64,000 bases of DNA from Mixta sp031457955 (GTDB lineage Bacteria; Pseudomonadota; Gammaproteobacteria; Enterobacterales; Enterobacteriaceae), in assembly GCF_031457955.1 (NCBI RefSeq), contig NZ_JAVDXN010000001.1, positions 992,001 to 1,056,000 on the forward strand, read 5' to 3'. Shown piece by piece: positions 1-8,563 of this stretch (positions are counted from its first letter, which is position 1; each line of letters begins with the position of its first letter). The notes under the pieces are model-generated. The model saw only the letters and a list, made by a program, of their open reading frames with translations. It searched no databases and had not been told where the DNA came from. A program made the position numbers and the translations under genes.

Positions 1-1
1 C

Positions 2-763
2 TTGCGCAACCTGCAGCAGAGCGCGCCGGTTAATTTCTCGCTGATTGCGGTTAACCTCGATCAGAAACAGCCTGGCTTCCCGGAACATGTGCTGCCGCAG
101 TATCTGGAATCGATTGGCGTCGAGTATAAAATCGTTGAAGAAAATACATACGGCATCGTTAAAGAAAAAATCCCGGAAGGGAAAACCACCTGCTCGCTCT
201 GTTCACGCCTGCGCCGCGGCATTTTGTACCGTACCGCCACGGAACTCGGCTGCACCAAGATCGCGCTGGGGCATCACCGCGACGATATCCTGCAAACGCT
301 GTTTTTAAATATGTTCTACGGCGGAAAAATGAAAGGGATGCCGCCGAAGCTGATGAGCGATGACGGTAAGCATATCGTGATCCGCCCGCTGGCCTACTGC
401 CGTGAAAAAGATATCGAACGCTTCGCCATTGCCCGCCAGTATCCGATTATCCCGTGCAACCTTTGCGGCTCGCAGCCTAATCTTCAGCGTCAGGTGATTG
501 CTGATATGCTGCGCGACTGGGACAAACGCTATCCGGGCCGGATTGAAACCATGTTCAGCGCGATGCAAAACGTGGTGCCTTCGCATCTGGCGGATAAGGC
601 GCTGTTTGATTTCAAAGCGATTCAACACGGTAGCGAAGTGGTGGACGGCGGCGATCTCGCCTTTGACCGCGAATCTCTACCGCTACAGCCGGTTGGCTGG
701 CAGCCAGAAGAAGATGATGATGCGCCTGCGGGACAGCGCCTGGATATTCTTGAAATAAAATAG
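2..763 (+). CDS. ttcA: tRNA 2-thiocytidine(32) synthetase TtcA, 5'-truncated by the window edge
   Basis: C-terminal 253 residues of an ATP-dependent PP-loop enzyme that makes 2-thiocytidine at tRNA position 32 in the cytoplasm. About 58 N-terminal codons, including the SGGKDS PP-loop, lie before base 1, so the TTG at position 2 is only the first in-frame codon. Visible features are the iron-sulfur cysteine pair in CSLCSR, the ALGHHRDD motif, and a third conserved cysteine region CNLCGS. The sequence is near-identical to E. coli TtcA up to a divergent acidic tail. An imperfect hairpin without a U-tract (772-799) follows the stop. The next gene is convergent. Confidence 0.97.
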   Translation: MRNLQQSAPVNFSLIAVNLDQKQPGFPEHVLPQYLESIGVEYKIVEENTYGIVKEKIPEGKTTCSLCSRLRRGILYRTATELGCTKIALGHHRDDILQTLFLNMFYGGKMKGMPPKLMSDDGKHIVIRPLAYCREKDIERFAIARQYPIIPCNLCGSQPNLQRQVIADMLRDWDKRYPGRIETMFSAMQNVVPSHLADKALFDFKAIQHGSEVVDGGDLAFDRESLPLQPVGWQPEEDDDAPAGQRLDILEIK

Positions 764-810
764 CCTGTTGGCGCCATAGCGGAAAACACCGGTATGGCGT
801 CAGTCGGTGA

Positions 811-966
811 CTATTTCATATGCGGCGGCGGATCGAGAATCGGCTCGGGATCCGGTAGCGGGTCCGGGATTGGCTGCGGCTGTGGGATAGGTTCAGGAAT
901 GGGAACCGGATCGGTTGGAATCGGGTCGGAAGCGGAAATCTGATTGGTCATGCTCAACGTCGACAT
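811..966 (-). CDS. proline-rich microprotein, 51 aa, unknown function
   Basis: ATG at 966-964 is preceded by a good ribosome site (GAGGAAG, about 5 nt upstream). The product is 51 residues. After a polar head (MSTLSMTNQISAS) it is almost entirely P-x dipeptides and acid-P units, such as DPIPTDPVPIPEP followed by QPQPIPDPLPDPEP, and it ends in DPPPHMK. It has no membrane segment or signal peptide and is strongly acidic, so it is probably extended and soluble. It lies between fnrS and the convergent ttcA, about where dbpA sits in E. coli. An alternative start is ATG at 951. I do not recognise a family. The evidence is the ribosome site, the intact frame and the non-random repeated composition. 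Confidence 0.6.
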   Translation of the reverse strand: MSTLSMTNQISASDPIPTDPVPIPEPIPQPQPIPDPLPDPEPILDPPPHMK

Positions 967-1031
967 AGTTTCTTCCTCGGGTTACCTGGTTTATTAAGCT
1001 TAGAAGAAATTAGCCGGGGTGGCGAAGCGGC

Positions 1032-1153
1032 AAAAAAAAGGCCGGCTTGAAAGCCGGCGTCGTACGAATCAATTGTGCTATGCAGTAATTCAAAAAAAGG
1101 AAGTAAGACAATATGGAGCGCAACGCCCATCGCTTGACGTTGCATTCACCTGC
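1032..1153 (-). ncRNA. fnrS: FnrS small RNA
   Basis: The minus-strand sequence matches E. coli FnrS almost base for base through the 5' region (GCAGGTGAATGCAACGTCAA) and the middle (GCACAATTGATTCGTACGAC). It ends in an intrinsic terminator, a GCCGGC stem with eight U (1032-1058). With the start at G1153 the length is 122 nt, the same as in E. coli. FnrS is an Hfq-dependent RNA made anaerobically that represses oxidative-metabolism mRNAs such as sodB and maeA. It follows zntB on the same strand, as in E. coli. Only the terminator stem differs in sequence. Confidence 0.96.
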
Positions 1154-1188
1154 GAGAAAGAGTTTGCCCCAGCCCTACCCTGGGTTTA

Positions 1189-1202
1189 TTGACGTCGATC
1201 AG
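1189..1202 (-). promoter_or_regulatory. FNR box of the fnrS promoter
   Basis: The 14-mer TTGACGTCGATCAG fits the FNR consensus TTGAT-N4-ATCAA at 8 of 10 defined positions. Its centre is about 42 bp upstream of the inferred fnrS start at 1153, the class II activator position known for E. coli fnrS. Confidence 0.75.
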
Positions 1203-1238
1203 CTTTTTCCCGCTTTTCCGCTTGTCCGACTGCTTTTG

Positions 1239-2222
1239 CTATAACCACTTACGTTTGTGTAACCACAGGGCAACGCCCGCGACCAACAGCACTAACATCA
1301 AACAGAAAATCGCAAAGCCATAATGGTTTTCCGCGCCCGGAATGCCGCCAAGGTTCACGCCGAACAGGCCGGTAAGAAAAGTCGTAGGCAGGAAAATCAT
1401 CGCCAGCAGCGACATGGTATAGGTGCGTCGGTTCATCGCCTCCTGCATTATCGAGGCAATTTCATCCGCCAGCACCGCAGTACGCGCCACGCTGGCGGCG
1501 AGATCGTCCAGCCCGCGCCCGAGGCGATCGGCGATCTCCTGCATGCGACGGCGTTCGTCGTCATCCATCCAGCCCAGCTTTTCACTGGCCAGCCGCGCAT
1601 AGACATCACGCTGCGGCGTCATATAGCGGCGCATAACAATCAGTTGCTTACGCAGCAGCGCCAGCTCGCCGCGCGCCGGTACGCGCTGATCCATCAACGC
1701 CTCTTCCAGCTCAATAATTTTATCCTGCAGATCTTCGATAAATTCGCTGGTGTGATCGGTCAGCACATCACACAGCTCGACCAGCCAGCTGCCGCCATCA
1801 ACCGGCCCGTTGCCGTTTTGCAGCTCGACCAGCACCTCATCAATAGCATTAACCTTGCGGCGGCGGGTGGAAACAATCAGTTTATCGTTAATGAAAACCC
1901 GCACCGCCACCAGCTGTTCAGGCCGCGCGTCGCTGTTGCGGTTAACGCTGCGTAGCGTAATCATAAAGCCGTCGCCCAGGCGGTTAACGCGCGGACGCAG
2001 GCTGTCTCCGGCCAGCGCATCGCGTACCGCATCCGGGATCAGCGGCGTGGAAGCAAGCCACTCGGCGCTTTCGCGATGGGTATAATTCAGGTGAAGCCAG
2101 CACGGGCGTTCGCAATGAATCACATCTTTATCTTCAATCGGGATCAGTCCGCCCTGCCCGTCAAGCTGACAGGCAATAATCGCATCAGAAACCTGTAGCG
2201 CTTTTCCTTCAATGACGTTCAC
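1239..2222 (-). CDS. zntB: zinc transport protein ZntB (CorA/MIT family), GTG start
   Basis: Inner-membrane zinc transporter of the CorA metal-ion family: a long cytoplasmic N-domain (WLHLNY, LRPRVNRLGDG), a helical stalk, then two C-terminal membrane helices carrying the GVNLGGIPG loop with the G-x-N signature. An in-frame ATG exists at 2237. I prefer GTG at 2222 because TTGAGG lies six bases before it, the product is then 327 aa like E. coli ZntB, and its first residues align (xNVIEGKALQVSDA with MEAIKGSDVNVPDA). fnrS lies downstream on the same strand. Confidence 0.95.
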   Translation of the reverse strand: MNVIEGKALQVSDAIIACQLDGQGGLIPIEDKDVIHCERPCWLHLNYTHRESAEWLASTPLIPDAVRDALAGDSLRPRVNRLGDGFMITLRSVNRNSDARPEQLVAVRVFINDKLIVSTRRRKVNAIDEVLVELQNGNGPVDGGSWLVELCDVLTDHTSEFIEDLQDKIIELEEALMDQRVPARGELALLRKQLIVMRRYMTPQRDVYARLASEKLGWMDDDERRRMQEIADRLGRGLDDLAASVARTAVLADEIASIMQEAMNRRTYTMSLLAMIFLPTTFLTGLFGVNLGGIPGAENHYGFAIFCLMLVLLVAGVALWLHKRKWL

Positions 2223-2336
2223 GTCATGCCTCAACATCTGCTGAATTCAAACGGTACAGTCTAGCCTGACGCCAGGCAGAAGCAATCCTTTGGTACAACA
2301 GGTTGGTTGCAAAAGGAAGCGCGCCACGCTTAATGC

Positions 2337-3953
2337 TTAATGCTTAATGATATAGAGCTGGCGGCTGTAGGCGACATCTTCCGGATTGTTAATGGGATAG
2401 CCTTTCACCCAGGGCTTGATTAAGCGCCCGTTGGTATATTGATAAATAGGGGCGATGGGTGCCTGTTCATCAAGGATCTGCTCCGCGCGATCGTAATCTT
2501 CGTTGCGCTTTTGCAGGTTGTTTTCACGGCTCGCCTTTGCCAGCGCCGCGTCGTAATCCGCATGATGGAACTTAGCGATATTACCGCTGTGGCTGGAGGT
2601 GAGCAGGCTCAGGAAGGTGGAAGGCTCGTTATAATCCCCGATCCAGGAGGCGCGAATGACATCGAAATTGCCGCTGTTGCGGCTGTCGATATAGGTTTTC
2701 CACTCCTGATTTTGCAGCTTCACCTCTACGCCAAGATTTTTCTTCCACATAGAAGCCACGGCGATGGCGATCTTTTGATGGTTTTCAGACGTGTTATAGA
2801 GCAGCGACAGCTTCAGCGGCCGGTTCGGCCCATAGCCCGCCGCCGCCAGCAGCGCTTTCGCCTGTGCGTTCAGTTCCGCCTGCGAATGCTGCTGCAAAAT
2901 AGAGGGCTTCGGCTTAAAACTGGCCATGGCTGCCGGGGTCAGGTGCCAGGCAGGTTTCTCGCCGGTGCCCAACACTTTTTCGGCGATGATGCGGCGATCG
3001 ATACTCCAGGAGAGCGCCCTGCGCACGCGCGCGTCGGCGGTCGGACCGCGCTGCGTATTAAAGGCATAATAATAGGTTCCCAGCTGATCGGGCGTGTAGA
3101 CTTCGTCCGGGATCGTTTTTTTCAACATGCCATAGAGATTTTTCGGGAAGGATTCGGTGATATCGATATCCCCGGCGCGATAGCGTTTGGTGGCGCTGGA
3201 CTCTTCATTAATGGGTACAAAGGTGACCTGGTTCAGCACCGAATGGGCGTTATCCCAGTAATGTTGATTACGCACCAGCACGATTTTTTCATTTACTACG
3301 CGGTTCTGTAGCTGATAGGCGCCGTTGCCGACCAGATTGCCCGGTTTGGTCCAGGCATCGCCCCACTGCGCAATCACCTTTTGCGGCACCGGATAAAGGC
3401 TGACATGCGCCGTTAAACTGGGAAACCAGGCCACCGGCCGGTCAAGCGTAATTTTGAGGTGGGTGTTATCCAGCGCGGTGACGCCCAGGCTTTCCGGCGG
3501 CAGTTTCCCCTGGGTAATCGCTTCGGCGTTGTGAATCGCCGCCAGCCCGGCAAACCAGGCGAAAGGCGAGCCATTTTTACTGTCCACCAGCCGCCGCCAG
3601 CTATAGACAAAATCCTGCGCCGTCACCGGGTCGCCGTTTGACCAGCGCGCATCCGCGCGCAGCGTAAACACCCAGCTTTGGTTATCAACGCTCTGCCAGC
3701 TTTGCGCCACGCCCGGCACAATTTTCCCCTGCGCATCCTGATTGGTTAGCCCTTCGAACAGATCGCGCATTACCTGGATTTCCGGCAGGCCAACGGCTTT
3801 CAGCGGATCGAGCGACGCCGGTTCATCTTTAATATGACGCACGATATCCTGACGTTCTGCCAGCGCGGTGCCAGGCGGCACCTGCGCCGCCTGCGCCGTG
3901 GTTAACAGCGAGGCGATTAAAAAGCTACCCAGCGCAATGCGAAATGATTTCAT
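2337..3953 (-). CDS. mppA: periplasmic murein tripeptide-binding protein MppA
   Basis: 538-residue SBP_bac_5 (OppA-type) solute-binding protein, against 537 in E. coli MppA. A signal peptide (MKSFRIALGSFLIASLLTTAQA) is followed by the family's VRHIKDEPASLDPLKAVGLP segment. MppA binds L-Ala-gamma-D-Glu-meso-DAP in the periplasm and delivers it to the Opp permease. Similarity to E. coli MppA continues to the C-terminus (NPEDVAYSRQLYIIKH). It is divergent from mpaA, which cleaves the same tripeptide, so this is a recycling locus. Confidence 0.96.
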   Translation of the reverse strand: MKSFRIALGSFLIASLLTTAQAAQVPPGTALAERQDIVRHIKDEPASLDPLKAVGLPEIQVMRDLFEGLTNQDAQGKIVPGVAQSWQSVDNQSWVFTLRADARWSNGDPVTAQDFVYSWRRLVDSKNGSPFAWFAGLAAIHNAEAITQGKLPPESLGVTALDNTHLKITLDRPVAWFPSLTAHVSLYPVPQKVIAQWGDAWTKPGNLVGNGAYQLQNRVVNEKIVLVRNQHYWDNAHSVLNQVTFVPINEESSATKRYRAGDIDITESFPKNLYGMLKKTIPDEVYTPDQLGTYYYAFNTQRGPTADARVRRALSWSIDRRIIAEKVLGTGEKPAWHLTPAAMASFKPKPSILQQHSQAELNAQAKALLAAAGYGPNRPLKLSLLYNTSENHQKIAIAVASMWKKNLGVEVKLQNQEWKTYIDSRNSGNFDVIRASWIGDYNEPSTFLSLLTSSHSGNIAKFHHADYDAALAKASRENNLQKRNEDYDRAEQILDEQAPIAPIYQYTNGRLIKPWVKGYPINNPEDVAYSRQLYIIKH

Positions 3954-4107
3954 CTTGTCCTACCCTTAAAACTGCCGGTGTGGCAAAAGCGGTTAGTGGC
4001 TTATGCTAACCGGCACTTTAACGCAAATTATTGATCCTGAACCAGCTGTTTTGCTTATTGCGCTTGCCGCGTCGCCGGTTTTGCGACTTTTTTCACAGGA
4101 GCGAATG

Positions 4108-4818
4108 ATGACTATGCAACAACCGCGTTCACAACGTGGCGCGCTAACGGCAGAAAGGAAACAGTACGGTAACTCAGCGCTGGGCGCACCGCTGCTCTGG
4201 TTCCCGGCACCGTTGGCGGCACGCGACAGCGGCCTGATTTTAGCCGGTACGCATGGCGATGAAAGCGCCGCCGTTGTGACCCTTTCCTGTGCCCTGCGTA
4301 CCCTGCCCGCGCCGCTGCGGCAGCATCATGTGATTCTGGCGGTCAATCCCGACGGCTGCCAGCTGGGATTACGCGCTAATGCCAACGGCGTCGATCTTAA
4401 CCGCAACTTCCCGGCGGCGAACTGGCAGGCGGGCGAAACGGTATACCGCTGGAACAGCATCGCCGAACAGCGCGACGTGCGGCTTTCTACCGGTGCGCGC
4501 GCGGCATCGGAGCCGGAAACGGCGGCGCTGTGTCAGCTGATCCATGCGTTGCGTCCCGCCTGGGTGGTCTCCCTGCACGAGCCGCTGGCCTGTATTGAAG
4601 ATCCGCAGCACAGCGAGCCTGCCCGCTGGCTGGCAGAACAGATGGGCCTGCCGCTGGTTTCCAGCGTCGGCTACAGCACGCCGGGATCGTTCGGCAGCTG
4701 GTGCGCGGATATCGGCCTGCCCTGTATCACTGCCGAACTGCCGCCCATTTCCGCCGATGAGGCGACGGAACGTTACCTGCCCGCGCTTACCGGCCTGCTT
4801 CACTGGGAAAATCGTTAA
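4108..4818 (+). CDS. mpaA: murein peptide amidase A (gamma-D-Glu-DAP amidase)
   Basis: Cytoplasmic zinc carboxypeptidase of the M14 fold that cuts the gamma-D-Glu-meso-DAP bond of recycled murein tripeptide. Zinc ligands are seen in GTHGDE and in VSLHEP. The substrate-pocket segment NANGVDLNRNFPAANW is conserved. The open frame reaches back to 4003, but the start is placed at 4108: AGGAG lies six bases upstream, and MTMQQPRSQRGA then aligns with E. coli MTVTRPRAERGA, giving 236 aa (E. coli 242). The 3' end overlaps the convergent ycjG by four bases. Confidence 0.94.
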   Translation: MTMQQPRSQRGALTAERKQYGNSALGAPLLWFPAPLAARDSGLILAGTHGDESAAVVTLSCALRTLPAPLRQHHVILAVNPDGCQLGLRANANGVDLNRNFPAANWQAGETVYRWNSIAEQRDVRLSTGARAASEPETAALCQLIHALRPAWVVSLHEPLACIEDPQHSEPARWLAEQMGLPLVSSVGYSTPGSFGSWCADIGLPCITAELPPISADEATERYLPALTGLLHWENR

Positions 4819-5792
4819 TCGGTCGCGCTCAGATCGATTTCACCGCTGCTAAAGCGCAGGCCTGGCTCCACATCCGCCGCCAGCCATGTCGGGCCGTCAA
4901 GGTCGATAACGCTGGCGCGCGGCACCAGCGGCAGCGCGGCGCTAATCGCGCGCGAAGTGCAAAGCATACAGCCCAGCATCAGCGTAAAACCCGCCTCCTG
5001 CGCCGCGTCCGCCAGCGCCAGCGCTTCGGTCAGGCCGCCGGTTTTATCCAGTTTGATGTTAATCATTTCATAACGCTGGCGCAGCGCTGGCAGGCTGCTG
5101 CGTGTATGGCAACTCTCATCAGCGCAGAGAGGCAGAGGATGAATAAAGTTAGCCAGCGCCTCATCTTCGCCCGCCGGTAACGGCTGCTCCAACATTTCAA
5201 CGCCCAGATCCGCCAGTAGCTGACAACGCGCCGCCAGCCCTTCGCTGTGCCAGGACTCATTGGCATCGACAATCAACCGCGCGCGCGGCACTGCGCTGCG
5301 GATCGCCATCAGCCGTTCGGTAATCAAATGATCGTCCAGCTTGATTTTGAGCAGCCTGGCGCCGTTTTCCCACAGCGCCAGCGCGCTGCTGGCCATCGAT
5401 TCCGGCGTATCCAGCGTCACGGTTTGCGCCATGCTCACGCGCTCAGGCAGCGTGACCCTAAGCTGCTGGCAAAGCGTCTGCTGCTGCTGTCGGCTGGCAA
5501 GATCCCACAGCGCGCAATCAATCGCATTACGCGCCGCGCCTGCCGGTAGCGCCGCCTGCAGCGCTTCACGCGTCATTCCTCGCTCCAGCTGCGGCAACAG
5601 TAAACTGATTTGCGCCAGCACCGAGGCCTCGCTTTCGCCATAGCGCGGATAAGGCGTACATTCGCCTGTGCCTTTAACACCCTCTTCTTCCAGCTCAACC
5701 ACCACCACGCCAGCCTGCTCGCGGGCACCGCGTGAGATAACAAACGGCTTATTAAGCGGCCAGGCTTCAGGATAAACTTTAACCGTCCTCAT
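4815..5792 (-). CDS. ycjG: L-Ala-D/L-Glu epimerase
   Basis: Muconate-lactonizing branch of the enolase superfamily. It epimerises L-Ala-D-Glu, released from murein tripeptide by MpaA, to L-Ala-L-Glu for degradation. Catalytic and metal motifs appear in order: KIKLD, DANES, EQPLP, ADESCH and IKLDKTGG. The ATG at 5792 gives 325 aa and the start MRTVKVYPEAWPL, aligned with E. coli MRTVKVFEEAWPL. The longer frame from 5840 adds 16 residues without family support. It is convergent with mpaA and divergent from tpx. Confidence 0.95.
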   Translation of the reverse strand: MRTVKVYPEAWPLNKPFVISRGAREQAGVVVVELEEEGVKGTGECTPYPRYGESEASVLAQISLLLPQLERGMTREALQAALPAGAARNAIDCALWDLASRQQQQTLCQQLRVTLPERVSMAQTVTLDTPESMASSALALWENGARLLKIKLDDHLITERLMAIRSAVPRARLIVDANESWHSEGLAARCQLLADLGVEMLEQPLPAGEDEALANFIHPLPLCADESCHTRSSLPALRQRYEMINIKLDKTGGLTEALALADAAQEAGFTLMLGCMLCTSRAISAALPLVPRASVIDLDGPTWLAADVEPGLRFSSGEIDLSATD

Positions 5793-5966
5793 GTTTTTTC
5801 TCTCATTAATCAGAAGAGACGTACAGCGCAGCTGCGCCACAGGCGGTGAGAAGATCGGGCCGACGCGGGCGCTAACCTGCCTGGTCTGCTCTATAATTTC
5901 ACTGTCTCAGCTTTGCGCGTTCCTTTACACTGTGAATCTCGTTAAACAATAGTAAAAGGATAGATT

Positions 5967-6470
5967 ATGTCTCAGAGCGTTCATTTTCAGGGCAACCCGG
6001 TTAGCGTAGCAGGTCAGTTGCCTCAGGCGGGCGAAAAAGCGCAGCCTTTCACGCTGGTTGCCAAAAATCTGGCTGACGTTTCTCTTTCTGAGTATGCCGG
6101 AAAACGTAAAGTGCTGAACATTTTCCCCAGCATCGATACCGGTGTTTGTGCTGCCTCGGTACGTAAGTTTAATCAGCTGGCGGGTGAAATGGAGAATGCG
6201 GTTGTGCTGTGTATTTCTGCCGATCTGCCTTTTGCCCAGTCGCGCTTCTGCGGCTCCGATGGCTTGTCGAATGTGGTCACGCTCTCTACTCTGCGCGGCG
6301 GCAGCTTTAAAGATGACTACGGCGTAGCGATTGCTGATGGTCCGTTGCAGGGCCTGACGGCGCGTGCGGTTGTGGTGCTGGATGAAAACGATAAAGTGCT
6401 TTACAGCCAGCTGGTCAATGAAATTACTACCGAGCCAGATTACGATGCTGCCCTGGCTGCGCTGAAGTAA
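5967..6470 (+). CDS. tpx: thiol peroxidase (atypical 2-Cys peroxiredoxin)
   Basis: 167-residue peroxiredoxin of the Tpx subfamily that reduces lipid and other hydroperoxides using thioredoxin. The peroxidatic cysteine is Cys61 (SIDTGVCAAS) and the resolving cysteine is Cys95 (SRFCGSDG), the same numbering as in E. coli Tpx. AAAAGGATAGATT precedes the ATG. It stands as a single gene with its own terminator (6486-6510) and is divergent from ycjG, the E. coli arrangement. Confidence 0.97.
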   Translation: MSQSVHFQGNPVSVAGQLPQAGEKAQPFTLVAKNLADVSLSEYAGKRKVLNIFPSIDTGVCAASVRKFNQLAGEMENAVVLCISADLPFAQSRFCGSDGLSNVVTLSTLRGGSFKDDYGVAIADGPLQGLTARAVVVLDENDKVLYSQLVNEITTEPDYDAALAALK

Positions 6471-6485
6471 ACAAGAATTAATGCT

Positions 6486-6510
6486 ATCGCCCCAGCCGGG
6501 GCGATATTCT
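6486..6510 (+). terminator. intrinsic terminator of tpx
   Basis: ATCGCCCC, loop AGCC, then GGGGCGAT, a perfect 8-bp stem followed by the U-rich ATTCTATT. It begins 15 bp after the tpx stop. Confidence 0.8.
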
Positions 6511-6725
6511 ATTCGCCTCCTGCTTTCCTCTTAATAATTTCCTTTTTCCTGACGCATTTTAATTAGTGCATCAGCTTACGGTTAATTCTAATTAATAACC
6601 TGATCATTAAAAAAAGAATGATTTACAAGCAAGAGGAAGGCGAATCAGGATGCCAGCATTTGCCTGACCGCGCGAATCACCGCCGGCCAGCGGGCGTCAA
6701 CACGCCCGTGACCAGACGGATAACG

Positions 6726-8291
6726 TTAACTTTCAGGCTCGTTCTTTTTCTGGCTCAGCCCATATTCGCGCAGCTTATTAGCGATAGCGGTATGTGAGAC
6801 GCCCAGCCGCCGCGCCAGCTTGCGCGTACTGGGGTAAGAGAGATAAAGACGCGTCAGTACCGAACGTTCAAAACGACTGGTAATTTCATCCAGCGAGCCT
6901 TCCATCGCCTGTTCATCCAGCGCCAGCTGTTCGGTAAACTCCGGCAGCATGATGTCCTGTGGACGTAGCTCATAGCCTTCCAGCTGCGCCAGCGCGCGGT
7001 AAAGCGCATTTTTCAACTGGCGTACGTTGCCTGGCCAGTTGTAACGTGCCAGAAAGGCGTTTAGCTGCGGTGACAGACGCGGACGTGCAACGCCCTGCTC
7101 ATCGGCGAAGCGGGCGACAAACAGTTCCGTTAACGGCAGGATATCCTGCGGTCGATCGCGCAGCGGCGGCAGGTTCAGCGTCAGCACATTCAGGCGGTAG
7201 AAAAGGTCTTCACGAAATTCGCCGCGCTGCACCAGCTCGGTGAGGTTGCGCTGCGTGGCACAAATAACCCGCACATCAACATGCACCTCATGCTCTTCGC
7301 CAACGCGGCGGAAAGTCCCGTCGTTGAGGAAGCGCAGCAGTTTGGTCTGCATGCGTGGCGACATTTCGCCAATTTCATCCAGCAGAACCGAACCGCCGTT
7401 GGCCTGCTCAAAAAAGCCTTTTTTCCCTTCCAGCGCGTTGGGGTAAGCGCCCGGCGCATGACCAAACAGCTCACTTTCCGCTACATCGTCCGGCAACGAG
7501 GCGCAGTTTAGCGCCAGAAACGGCTTTTTACCGCGTGCGCTGCGCAGATGGCAGGCGCGCGCCAGCATATCTTTGCCGGTGCCGGTATCGCCAACAATCA
7601 GCAGCGGCGCATCCAGCATCGCCAGCTTGCGCGCCTGTTCAAGCACCTGATGCATCTTCGGGCTGACCGCAACAATATGCTGGAATTCGCTGTCATCGTT
7701 GACCGCCAGGTTTTGCAGCTGACGCCCCATGCGTGCGGTAGATTTCAGCATTACCATTGCGCCAACCGGCAGCGTCGTGCCCTCTTCTTCGGCGGTATAA
7801 ACCGGACGCGCCTCCAGCAAGAAGTCACGGCCCTGAATCACAACGCGCTGCGTCTGTGCTTCAATCCGTTCGCTCTCCAGCCAGCGGGTAAAATTAAACC
7901 CGGAAACCAGCGAGGTAATGGTGTGATGGCGTATCTTATGCTCATCCAGGTCGAACAGGCTTTGCGCTGCCGGGTTCGCCAGCTCAATTTTCCCTTTCAT
8001 ATCAATGGAAAATACCGGCTCCGGCATGGCGGTCAGCAAGGCGCTCAGGGCGCGATGTTCACGTTCGGACGGCATATAAGAGATAGTGCGCACATCCGTC
8101 ACGCCTGGGATGCGACGAATTTCCGCCATGAGTTGGCTGAACTGCTCAAACGCGATGGCGGAAAAACTGAGATAAATGCGGCCAATCGGCGCAATTTCGA
8201 TACCCCGTAAATCGATGCTGCGCTCTACCAGCAGATCGAGCAGTTCACGGGCGAGACCAATTCGGTCCTGACAAAAGACTTCCAAACGCAT
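6726..8291 (-). CDS. tyrR: transcriptional regulator of aromatic amino acid genes TyrR
   Basis: 521 aa (E. coli 513). N-terminal ACT domain (MRLEVFCQDRIGLARELLDLL), PAS domain (about 80-190), central AAA+ sigma-54-activator-type domain with Walker A GDTGTGKD and GHAPGAYPNA, then a C-terminal Fis-type helix-turn-helix (TRKLARRLGVSHTAIANKLR). As in E. coli TyrR, the sigma-54-contacting GAFTGA loop is replaced by GAYPNA, so it should act with sigma-70 polymerase. With Tyr, Phe or Trp it controls aroF, tyrP, mtr and others. ycjX-ycjF lies upstream. Confidence 0.97.
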   Translation of the reverse strand: MRLEVFCQDRIGLARELLDLLVERSIDLRGIEIAPIGRIYLSFSAIAFEQFSQLMAEIRRIPGVTDVRTISYMPSEREHRALSALLTAMPEPVFSIDMKGKIELANPAAQSLFDLDEHKIRHHTITSLVSGFNFTRWLESERIEAQTQRVVIQGRDFLLEARPVYTAEEEGTTLPVGAMVMLKSTARMGRQLQNLAVNDDSEFQHIVAVSPKMHQVLEQARKLAMLDAPLLIVGDTGTGKDMLARACHLRSARGKKPFLALNCASLPDDVAESELFGHAPGAYPNALEGKKGFFEQANGGSVLLDEIGEMSPRMQTKLLRFLNDGTFRRVGEEHEVHVDVRVICATQRNLTELVQRGEFREDLFYRLNVLTLNLPPLRDRPQDILPLTELFVARFADEQGVARPRLSPQLNAFLARYNWPGNVRQLKNALYRALAQLEGYELRPQDIMLPEFTEQLALDEQAMEGSLDEITSRFERSVLTRLYLSYPSTRKLARRLGVSHTAIANKLREYGLSQKKNEPES

Positions 8292-8522
8292 TGGGTGGCC
8301 TTATTGAGTTTGGTAACAGCGAATTATGAAATAATACGCCAACTTGCGATGCGCCAGAAGCGTTCTGTCAGGAAAAGTTGACAGAGTGCGGCAACGGCGG
8401 AAAGGAGTGTAGCGGAAGTGTTAGCGATAATCATGCGCTTCCACCAATTTTTAGAGGTTTATAGCAAATCTACCGCGTATGACAGCGCAGTTGCAGGTAA
8501 AACAGGCTGTTTATCTGGTTTT

Positions 8523-8546
8523 ATGCCGCTGGAGCGCCAGCGGCAT
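8523..8546. terminator. perfect hairpin between ycjF and tyrR
   Basis: ATGCCGCTGG, loop AGCG, CCAGCGGCAT: a 10-bp perfect stem 18 bp after the ycjF stop. Neither strand has a U-run after it, so it is either a factor-assisted terminator or an mRNA-end stabiliser. The rest of 8292-8563 holds no gene that I can see. Confidence 0.5.
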
Positions 8547-8563
8547 GTTGATGAGACGTTGTA

